From NCBI RefSeq assembly GCF_964355755.1, contig NC_092678.1, positions 8,468,922 to 8,532,921 on the forward strand: a stretch of DNA of 64,000 bases. The letters are read 5' to 3'. The translations under genes were made by a program, and so were the position numbers. Each line of letters begins with the position of its first letter. Position 1 is the first letter of the stretch. Shown here one piece after another: positions 54,712-64,000 of the stretch. The stretch is from Antedon mediterranea (lineage: Eukaryota; Echinodermata; Crinoidea; Comatulida; Antedonidae). Below the pieces are notes generated by a model. That model made no database searches. It saw only the letters and a program-made list of their open reading frames with translations, and was not told the origin of the DNA.

Positions 54712-57000
54712 GGTACCTGAAATTAACAAAGCCAATTTTGTAATGCTGTATAGATGTGTATTGAGAGGTTTATTATTTTTCGCGCCCTGCCTTTAGGCAG
54801 TTATATTCAAGAGGACAGAAGCATTAGGAAACTGTATCACGCAAAAGCTTATAGTTTTTAGGAAGGCTGAAAAAATGAGAATTTGTAAAACATACACAAA
54901 CCCCAAAGCATGTCTGGGAGAAGAGAGTCTATGAGATGTATGCAGTTAATATTATGTAAGGCCTGTTCAATGAACAACGTTTTGGCTGTTAACACATAGG
55001 CTGGGCATTTTATACCATCAATTTATCATTGAATAATGATCAAAACAATCCTTTGATTGACTCCCGAGGATGATCAAAGCATATTGATCGAAACGTCAAG
55101 AAACTCAACAGTTCTTTTCAGAACTAATGTACGTGGTGTACTGCAAACCTTATATCAACATTTGATTTCGCCATGCAAACCCTCAAACAATATATAAAAC
55201 AATCCTTCCTCTTTGGTAAATATTTTTGGAAAATAGATGAAGAATTGTTTGTTGATGGCTGGGAAATTTTGTTTTCTGGAAGGTTGGGTTATGTCGGTCA
55301 CTACAGTACAACCTTAGAGACCAACACCTCTACACTGGATTATATACAGTACTTACTATAGGATTATATTTTTGTTCTGAACAGTTAAGGTCACAGGCTA
55401 CTGTATAATTATTTCAGACTATATTTATGTCACACAACATGACTACTTGTTATATAAAAATAATCGATAATAAATAGGCCTAAATTATTATTTCTTAAAT
55501 TATTAAATAAAAAGAATTTTTAATTAAAAACAAGTACTATTTAATGAAGAAACAACAATAATTTAAAACGTCAAATCTTCAGGACCTCAGTCCAACCATG
55601 GTTGGGGGAAAGACAATGAATAATAGAGCTGCTGCTAGGGCCCTGAAATTGCACTATAGTTGTATACTTTGAAAATAAAACAATAAAGTATAATCTTCTC
55701 CAGGACCTCAGCCTCACCTCGGTTGAGATGAGACAAAGGTAATAAAATTGTGAAAACATGTGTTGTAAGCAAAAAAAAAAATCAAACTGCATTTCTTTCT
55801 ACTACTATTCTAGTTGACGTCAGTTTAGTTCAGTATAGACATTTAAAAAATGAATTGATCAATTAAACATTTTGAAAAGCAGAAAAATCTTGGTGGACCA
55901 GGGATTCTCCTGCTTTTTTATGTTGTGTCCGGGTCTCCTGCTCAACCCTGAATTGTCAGGCTTTTCCAAATATTTTGTGTAATCTGAAATAAATAAACCT
56001 TGTATAGTATCTTCAATTACCTATGGGCACACAATATAAATGCAATTAATTCCCAGGTTTCTGATGATCCTAAGAGGAAAACTGCAGAAAATGAATAATG
56101 TGTTATTACAGAGAAAAGAAAATGTGACATTTCTAGGTGTAATTACCTAGAATTAAACGTTTATGATATTTACAAAGTAAACGTCATAGGATTTTTACAA
56201 AGTAAACGTCATAGGATTTATGGCAAACGTAACATTTAATGAATTACCCCATCATATTTTCAATTACTGTGACAGTATTAGGCCTACTCATAACCTCAGA
56301 ACAGAAACTGAATTCGAAATTCCCTTCACAAGACTAACTTGCAGTCAACAGTTTATACACATATGGACCACAATTGTGGAAAGAATTCACTTGTAATGGT
56401 GGTAATAAAACGGTTATTTTAAAGAAACAAAATAAATGTATAAATAAACAGGTCAAAAAATACTTTTTATCACTATAATGCTGATTAACAACACCATTGT
56501 TTATGGGAAATATAAGTTCTATTTACTTATATTGTTCTTATGTATCGGGTCCTACAAAAAAACTAAGCTACAGGTTTTTAATGCAGGATCCTTGTTGTAT
56601 TGCAATTATGATGTAATTGCTGACTTTAAAATAAATGTTGAATAAATTGAAAAAAATTGAAATATGGACGAATTAACTAGATGCAACACAATTTCCAACA
56701 TTGAATTATACTGTAATTCCTTTACTTCTAATTTGGCTATCAGTATCAACATATCGGATTATAATAATACTACTGTATGTTGTATAATAAAATAATATTT
56801 GAGATTGAGTGCATGTTTTTAATGCTTTATGTAACGTCCACCAACCACATGAACTTGCTCTATTACTAGTACAGCATCGACGTTGTTGCCCGTTATTAAA
56901 CTTCTGGATTCAACATTGCTAGGTCTAGCCCCGGGGCCAAGTCACAGTATCAGCGCACACAACCATGCAGCCTGGCGCCTCCGATAGTCCTTCTCTACAG
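54712..57000. other. Region upstream of SUV39H coding exon 1
   Basis: It contains the reversed copy of the 37.7-kb repeat (55060-55195), a relative of the 58.6-kb repeat at 54895-54960, and a weak direct repeat of CTTC(T)CAGGACCTCAG at about 55577 and 55694. A 5' untranslated exon of SUV39H is expected here or further up, but I could not place it with confidence. Confidence 0.4.
55060..55195 (-). mobile_element. Reverse copy of the 37.7-kb inverted-repeat element
   Basis: It contains GAGGATGATCAAAGCATATT, GATCGAAACGTCAAGAAACT, GTACGTGGTGTACTGCAAAC and CGCCATGCAAACC. These are the complement of 37735-37880. GATCAA and TTGATC flank AGCATA and can form a stem before GAAACG. Confidence 0.65.
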
Positions 57001-57029
57001 ACGCGATATGAAAAAAAAATCCTAAGTCC

Positions 57030-57110
57030 TTATACGATGACGTCACACACGTACCCATTGGCTGATTATGACGTAATGCAATTTTACCGTACCTTAGCAA
57101 ACGGAAGCAT
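57030..57110. promoter_or_regulatory. Candidate promoter with CRE and CCAAT boxes
   Basis: TGACGTCA (full CRE palindrome) near 57039, ATTGG (inverted CCAAT) near 57057 and a half-CRE TGACGTAA near 57068 cluster within about 40 bases in a locally GC-richer stretch. Divergence from the AT-rich surroundings suggests a promoter, possibly for the untranslated first exon of the minus-strand SUV39H gene. No transcript start can be fixed. Confidence 0.3.
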
Positions 57111-57199
57111 GGCATTTATCGTTTGCTTTAACTGCTAGCATGCTACACGGGAGTGTTATTTCCAAAAATATTAGAAACTATAGAAGGTAGGGTTATAAA

Positions 57200-59230
57200 A
57201 TCCAATTTAAACATGTATTTACTTTTTAAATAGAAATGTTTTCATCTGGCGTAATAGAGGTTAAAATAATATATCATTACTAATATTATTATTCATATTA
57301 ATAAATAGGGCCTATCTAAGAAAATTTTCTCGGTTACTAATCAATACATTCACTAAACAAAAACAAATTATTTTCTATTTTTTAATACAGCGAGATAACA
57401 ATATTTGCTATCATGATGACGATTTTAGATATGTGTTTTACATATTGAAATTAAAATATGGTTTATGATTTTTAAAACCGTGAATTGTTTTTTAAAAAAT
57501 AAAATGTTATACGGACTCATATCGTCACCGTTTTGATATGTACAGCAGGTTCTTTATAAAACCACACTGCAGTTTAAAAATAAAAACATATAATAAAACA
57601 TACATTGATTTCTGGCAAATTTCTGATTCTAAAAAGGCCACAGTTCGATCGAAGTATTCGCGGAAAAGGAGCTGTTTTGAAAGGCATTTTTTATTGTGAT
57701 AAATGTAATTTAATGGTGGCTAAATCATGGGAACATGTTACATAATGGCCCAAAATTGTATGATCTGAGTATGAGAAAAAAATTAGGTGAGAAATCGAAG
57801 ATTTAACAGTGTGGTGCGAAACTGCAGCAGCGCCCTCAAATACTTAATAATAATACTAGGCCCAGCCAGGCTATATGCCCTAATAATATATTAATTAATA
57901 ATAATAATAATAAAGTCTAAATTTTGAACATTCAGGGGTTAAAATGTCTGGCCTAGGCTAGGCTTATTAAATAGCCGTATTAAATATTGGTGTAGCACAG
58001 GCCCGATTGAATGAGCAATTCAGTAAGTCAAATATCCATTATCAGCTTGTGCCCAGCGTAGCCCAAGTACCATACCAGCATATAGGGAGGGATCAAGGGA
58101 GGCCGGTCCGTGGCATCATCGTACAGTGTTTAAGAATCACGTGTCGGCCGCAGCCTAGACATTTGCCTAACACAGGTTAGTTGTTCAAACGTGTACAATT
58201 TATATTTGTATACATTACACTTAAATTATTCACAAAATAAACACAAACAATTTAAATGTCTACTCCTAGGTCCTACATCTCCTACTACGTACCAGCGGCA
58301 GTACCGCCATTCAATCCCTTCCCGCTAGTCGCCATTTTTTGTTTTGAATGTTCTTCTACTTATTCTGGTTTCTCATTGGTCAAAACAAACCGGATTATTT
58401 TACCACCAACGCACACTCTCTCTCTCTCTCCATATTATAATATCAAAGATAGTCTACTAACTACACACTATCTTTGATATTATTAGGTTTATTTTTAGAA
58501 CGCATTGACAATATATATATACATATATATATTTCACGCTGCTGCTTTAGCCAGCTACGACCCAAGAGGACTACTGATTCAGAAGCTAAAGCAAGCAGCA
58601 GTTATAGTTCTAGAGGCCGACGTTTTTGATAATTTGTAAACTTGGACGGTTCATGCTAAAATTACAACCCCAAAGCACGTCTGGGAGAAGAGAGTCTAGT
58701 TAAACATTTGCTGATGATAATACAGTATTATAGATGCATGTAGACAGTAATCTGTAAAATCTTGTTCAATAAATAATTACTTTGTTCTTGCTGCTGTCAG
58801 CATAGGCCAGTATTATAATAATTCACTGTCAAATAATCAAAACAATATTTCTGGTATTTACAATGAGTCCCATTTGACTGTCAATCTAGACCGATATTAT
58901 AATAGGCCTACTGTAATTTGTAAATTTTGAAAATTTTAAGCGCGCGTACGCATGCGTTACATGCGCTACGCACGTAATTGTATTGCCATATATGATGATT
59001 TATGCCCTGAAATTTATGAGTACCAAATTTTATTTAATTGTGATTCATGGTTGTGAAGATGATTACAAACGTGATTTCGTTAAATCGTGCATGGACCGCG
59101 TAATTTTTTTATTGAGCACCGTGAAAACATTATAACCACATCGATTCCTGGCCATAAGGAATATACTGTAAAAAATTGACTTAGCTAGATCAAACTGATA
59201 TCAAGATAAGGTCATATACAAGTTAGTGTT
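57200..59230. other. Gene-free region with repeats
   Basis: It contains an (AAT)n tract at about 57885-57915 and a (CT)n tract near 58413-58428. An inverted repeat AATATCAAAGATAGT/ACTATCTTTGATATT lies at about 58439-58484. The dispersed repeat at 58545-58710 follows. No exon recognised. Confidence 0.4.
58545..58710 (-). mobile_element. Fragment of the dispersed element also at 11.9 kb
   Basis: AGAAGCTAAAGCAAGCAGCA, GTTATAG, GAGGCCGAC, TTTGTAAACT and TCTGGGAGAAGAGAGTCTA match 11950-12095 in order. CTGCTGCTTTAGC upstream forms a short inverted pair with GCTAAAGCAAGCAGCAG. Non-coding fragment. Confidence 0.5.
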
Positions 59231-59269
59231 TACCGACCGACCAACCGACCGACAGTGAGCTGTCGAGTC

Positions 59270-59700
59270 TGTAGAATAAAAATATTAAATAATAAAGATA
59301 AAGGTGACTCTTGTTAATTGTATTCCTACTTCACATTTAAAGTATTCTCCAATTTTGTTGCCAACCTTTACATGCCCTTTTAGTTTACTATACATTGTTT
59401 TTATAACTTTGATTATTTTACCTTTTATACCAGATTTTCTAAGTTTACTTATAAGAAAATCGTGTCTAATAGAATCGAAAGCGCGCCTTAAATCTATAAA
59501 CGCCATGTACACAGTTCCTCGTTTTTTTGGAGAGATATTTGTTAAAAATTGTGTCTAAAATAAATATGTTATCAATCGTACGACAATCTTTTCTAAACCC
59601 TCCCTGTTCTTGATGTAATAGGCCTATTTCATTTTCTTCTGCTCATTTGCTTAATCTATTGCTTATAATGTATAAAAATACCTTGCCTAAAGTGGATATT
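59270..59700 (-). pseudogene. LINE reverse transcriptase fragment
   Basis: The minus-strand frame at 59285-59512 reads MAFIDLRRAFDSIRHDFLIS, the reverse transcriptase A-motif region, and continues KLRKSGIKGKIIKVIKTMYS. Upstream (59512-59700) shifted frames resemble the preceding block, including GRVF-like and NIF-like text. No catalytic YADD/FADD box is reached, and shifts break it. This is a different LINE lineage from the one at 44 kb. Confidence 0.7.
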
Positions 59701-59869
59701 AATAAGCACATCATCTTTTACAGATTCAGTATTTTTTATTTTCAATTTCAATTGCACAATTATGACATATCAAAGTATGAATTATTGTTGTATTTTACTT
59801 CAAATACAACTTATGTAACAAAAAAATATTATTTATTCACGTATAAAAAAAAGAAAAGAACTTACGTTA

Positions 59870-60055
59870 AATTACAACCCAAAAACCATTGTCTGACAGA
59901 CAATTTAAGTATTTTTTGCTTTAAATTACATTTTTTCAGGTAAATAATTATTTGGTTGATGTGAATAACTATTATGTGACAATGAAATGACACATTCAAA
60001 AACAAATTTGAAATAAAAAATATTTTTCAGGGGGACAATATACTGTATCTTTAAA
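59870..60055 (-). mobile_element. TTAA-family MITE fragment
   Basis: CCATTGTCTGACAGACAATT, TTTTTTCAGGTAAATAATTA, GATGTGAATAAC, TTTCAGGGGGACAATATACT and GTATCTTTAA follow the same order as the copies at 130-428 and (reversed) 61959-62293. Confidence 0.65.
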
Positions 60056-60134
60056 ACTGTAAACTTCCAAATAAATAAAGAGAAAGATCACTGGTACCGA
60101 TTCGACCAAATTGACCAGTCACATGGCGAAAACT

Positions 60135-60190
60135 GAAGTTACCTCCAAAAAACCTTCGACACCGTGGACCACAATGTTTTATATTGGAAG
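60135..60190 (+). pseudogene. Small LINE reverse transcriptase remnant
   Basis: The plus strand reads KTFDTVDHNVLYWKI, matching the A-motif of non-LTR reverse transcriptases (AFDTVDHxxL). The flanks give no further recognisable domain. Confidence 0.5.
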
Positions 60191-60199
60191 ATAGGTCCA

Positions 60200-61950
60200 T
60201 GGGAATAATCTACTCATGACCTCCTATATATAGTTTGCAACACACAATTACTATTAGTTAACAACAAAAATTCTGATCTACCTTAGCTAAAATATATGAG
60301 CAGATAACTCTGGTTGATAATAAATTATTAATTAACTCATATAAACCGAGGCTAGGCCTATCCGATTTTGAACAAATCACAAATTAAAACAATCCAATAA
60401 CTTCTCGACTTATTGTAACTTTAATTATACAATCAACATGTATAAATTACATAGGTTTGTCACTCTTGATCAGTCATAAATAGTAAAAATGGTGTTAATA
60501 CAGTCAAACATGTGCAAGACCAAGTTTGTGTAGGCATTACGGTATTCTGCAAGTTAATGTAAATTACAAAGTCTTGCAAAATGATTAGGTTCGGTAGGCC
60601 CTATGCTTACAATTCATGAATGACCTCTTCATGTGGACAACAGTTAGAGCTATCTAGAAAATAGAGCTGTTCAAATTAGATTAAATACAGTTCTTTTGTA
60701 CAACTCTAAACCACGTTTGTACTGTAAATGTTAACTTTAAGAAAGTTGGTGATCAACATAAGTGTGGTGTAAGTTTCATTTCACATAAGAGAATGGGAAA
60801 CTATTAAGTTTTATTTAAAACAGCTGGAAAGCACCATTTTCTACACACCACGAACTCTTATGGAAAATTCCAGGTTATTTAAAACTACTTTTATAGAGCC
60901 TAATGGAAATAAAGCTGTTTAATTTTGTTTTGTGGGCTATCCTGCTTCTTTTAAAACTTTTATTTGAATATTAGGGCTAAGTCTTCTGATATCATGTCTT
61001 CTTTTAATGGAATGTTTATAGGTCCTACGTTTATATCCATTTTTAGTATATTGCTTGTAAATCTTGTTCTCCTTACATTCATCATATTCAAGGAACTATA
61101 ACGCAAGAACAACTTTTCTCTTCAACTTGATGCTTTATTAGGAAGTTGTTTAGTTTTATCCGCCTAAAACCAATTTATAAGGAAATAAGAGGAAGATTTG
61201 TTTTTCTTTTAAATTTTAGATTTGTTCCTCTCTACAAAAAAACAATAAATATTCATAACAAAAACAAAATATTAATATCCTAGACAGATTAGGTATTCTA
61301 AATCTTGATATATTATACGTAAAAAAAACATTATTTATCTGCACGACGACATTACACAGGTAAGTCTAATCTATAATCTAGTCTATTTCATTAACAATTG
61401 AACAGCTTGGCATTTCATGCCATAGCGATATTTTTCTTTAAAAAAATTGTAGACTTGCAACAATTTCCACTTCTACTATTAAATATCATTTCTTTATAAT
61501 AGTGATAATAATTATAATAATATTTAAAAGCAGATCAGGATCTTGGATATATTGATTTAAAGTTCAGTTTGAGAATTGCCTCATTTCACCATGTCTGAAA
61601 ATCTAACCATAATATTGGTTCACCTAATATCACAATCAAATAAGAGATGTCTTATTGTTTCACTGTATGACATTACACAGTCAATATTTGACCAATCTCA
61701 TGCTCGAGTTGGTCATAAGGCATTCATGTTGATTTTGTATTAAAATTGAAATGAATGTGTTTTGATATCCTGACAGAATTTGAAAGGTAGATGGTAAATA
61801 GAATTCATTATCTATATTTTACTATTCAATTGACATAACGGGGATTCTTTAATCTTTATTATTTATATCTAATATTTGAGCCTTTGTTGACGTCTTTTTA
61901 TAATCCCTTTCACCAGCTGTTATTTAAAAACCTTTCTTTTTACAATAATT
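60200..61950. other. Region without a recognised feature
   Basis: AT-rich. Several short frames are interrupted by stops. I cannot assign any to a family. Confidence 0.3.
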
Positions 61951-61958
61951 TCTGTTAA

Positions 61959-62293
61959 AGATGTATTGTCCCCCTGAAAAAATAATTCTTAAAACATTTT
62001 TTTTTAATATTCCATTTTAATGTAAATAATAGGTATCCACTTTGACCAAAAATTGGATCGAAAAAAATATATATATTTACCTGAAAAATGTCATTTAAAG
62101 CAAAAAATGGTCAAATTGGCTGCCCCAGCCAATGCCTTTTTGGTTGAATTGAACCATTTGTTTTGTCATTTTATACGTGAAAAGTTTTTTTTTCTATGGA
62201 AGTGATTAAATTTATTAAAACTACAAAAATAACATATTCAAAGTCTGATTTAATTGATGTTCATTTTTCATATTTTTCGGGGACGATACATCT
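61959..62293 (+). mobile_element. Complete TTAA-target MITE (335 bp)
   Basis: The ends AGATGTATTGTCCCC and GGGGACGATACATCT are inverted. TTAA flanks both sides (61955-61958 and 62294-62297). This fits piggyBac or Kolobok, whose target duplication is TTAA. Relatives are at 130-428, 49795-50100 and 59870-60055. Non-coding. Confidence 0.75.
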
Positions 62294-62299
62294 TTAAAC

Positions 62300-63470
62300 T
62301 CTCACTGTAGTGTCACTCTCCAGAGTAATGAAATTGCAGAAATCACACTTCTCTACCTTTTGGGTTTGGGTTCTTATCATGATAGATCATCATGTAGATT
62401 ATTCTTGTCTTGTCCTGTCTTTGCTTCTTGAGACTGCCGTTGTCTTTTGTCTAAATCCTCCATATTATTATGCGGAATTATTAGATAAGAAATATGTTGC
62501 TGCCGTGGTGTATTCACACACGCATATAATAATTATATAAGTAGTATTATTTGTCACGTACATGTATTGCTTTATCGCTACAGTATCACGAAAAAATATG
62601 TGTATTATTACAATTTATAGTCATGATAAATTTAACTGGAACTAAAGCTAGCACTACAATCCGCGAAGTTCTTTTTTTCAGTCTCTACGAGTCTTTATGA
62701 TTGGTGAGTGATTTCGAAGAGGAAAGTTAAAGTAATATTACAATTTATTCATTTTCGAGAAAAATTGTGTAATACACAGTTTAGTCACGGATCCAACTAC
62801 GTATTTTATCCAGTTATAAAATATCGTTACCGGTATTATATATTTTTCTTTTGTGTAACCACTCTCTCCCCATCCACTCTTAATCTTTCATCGACCATGA
62901 AAAAACCGTTTGACCAAACTGTTTGAGAAAACCACTCAAATAGGCCTCTTATGTCATCATAATTATTATCATACGAATTCAACCATTTCTAATAGCCTTT
63001 ATACATCTGCATCGAAATCTTACGGAGAACATCCAATGAGGCCTGTTTTTTAAAATTCCAAATCGTTACTGCGCATGTGTGCTGTCTGATATTCAACTGA
63101 CTATCACAATCAAAGTACGCTAAGCGAAAATAATTCAACAAAGCAAAACCAATTTGTTGGTTTAGCTGATTTATTATGTATACAAAGAAATTTATTTGCA
63201 TAAAACAGGTGGTTTGTAGAAAGACCCTATGCCTGCAAGATTTGAAATATTTAGCTAAAATGATTCAGTCGCAGTGGAACCCAGCAAGAAGTTTTAATTT
63301 AAATTATTAAAAACAAATTTCAGAAAAACATATACATGTACATTTAATGTCAATTCTGTCTGAAACAGCGATTGGGTAACAGCAATATATATTAAATTAA
63401 AATATGTAAATTAGCCATTGAAAAATGCAGACATAGGGACTTTTTTGTAGTAAACAAGTTAAGTTATTAA
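62300..63470. other. Region downstream of the edge gene
   Basis: No exon or repeat boundary is visible. It would include the 3' untranslated region of the minus-strand gene whose stop codon is at 63478. Confidence 0.35.
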
Positions 63471-63477
63471 ATTGTTG

Positions 63478-63631
63478 CTACTGTTCAGGTGTTGCTGCTG
63501 TATTGTTGACATCCTCACTAACACTTTTACTTGATTCACCAACAAAAGCGCTAGATTCTCCGGTTTCTATGGTAACGCCAGATGATTTTCCAGATACAAC
63601 TTCTGTACATGTGATGTGAATTGATCCTTCC
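63478..63631 (-). CDS. Last coding exon of an unknown gene, truncated by window edge
   Basis: After the acceptor TGATTTCAG (phase 2), the frame reads EGSIHITCTEVVSGKSSGVT and continues with Ser/Glu-rich text to NNTAATPEQ and TAG at 63478-63480, 50 residues in all. No stop interrupts it. The rest of the gene lies beyond 64000 on the minus strand. I do not recognise the family. The exon call rests on the acceptor, the open frame and the codon pattern. Confidence 0.5.
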
Positions 63632-64000
63632 CTGAAATCAGTAATAAATATTTGCTAATTGTAATTCTATTTTATTTTATAATTTGAATGAATCAAAACT
63701 ATTAGGCCGAATTTTAACCTTAATAGGGTACTGTACTAATGTAATAGTTCCCTTTCGCACCTGCATTGTATTGTGACTCCAAATTTGTTACCTAACTTTA
63801 TCGTGAATTAGGGCTCATAAGTACTTTTATGAAAGAGAATCACATAAAAGGTAACAAATAAATCCTTTAAATTGGACGATTTTGCAGACGTGTTTCACGC
63901 TCACTGTTCGTGAATTTTTGCATACTCCATGTTCAATATTTTCGTTTCTATGGAACGTCAAAAGAGCAACAATAATAGAGGCAGCCGCGTAACCAAGGGG

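Overview
The window is AT-rich, intron-bearing animal DNA crowded with transposable elements. I infer a marine invertebrate deuterostome, most likely an echinoderm. The reasons are single-exon leucine-rich-repeat (LRR) receptor genes, a CR1/L2-type LINE carrying a 2A-like peptide of the kind known from sea urchin elements, many AGGCCTA words, and a SUV39H-type gene with no eIF2-gamma part in the exons I can see. The species cannot be fixed from sequence alone.

Layout. 1-3 kb: repeat remnants. 3.1-5.2 kb: LRR receptor 1. 5.6-17.8 kb: gene-poor repeats, including a DNA transposon inserted in the end of an older one, a tandem satellite of about 350-365 bp, a tRNA-derived SINE and a 2.1-kb inverted-repeat element. 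18.1-23.1 kb: LRR receptors 2 and 3. 26.2-34.1 kb: a tandem family of short single-pass membrane proteins that I do not recognise (two intact genes, one decayed copy, one 5'-damaged copy). 36.2-37.2 kb: terminal exon of an unknown acidic, disordered protein. 37.6-42.0 kb: tandem repeats, including a 1.5-kb minisatellite with a 41-bp unit, and two MITEs. 43.2-54.7 kb, minus strand: a five-coding-exon SUV39H histone H3K9 methyltransferase whose introns hold a LINE, a hAT-like element inside that LINE, a Harbinger-type MITE and a TA-target MITE. 54.7-63.4 kb: repeats and LINE debris. 63.5 kb: last exon of a minus-strand gene that continues past the window edge.

Genes together. The three LRR proteins and the short membrane proteins are all predicted type I surface proteins. 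None has a TIR domain. Two of the LRR tails and the short-protein tails carry Tyr-x-x-Pro motifs, the kind of site that Crk-type SH2 domains bind when phosphorylated. This suggests a local cluster of tyrosine-signalling surface receptors, possibly for recognition or immunity; that is inference. The SUV39H gene is an ordinary heterochromatin enzyme except that a 21-bp coding minisatellite has placed eight S/T-P-x-K motifs between its SET and post-SET parts.
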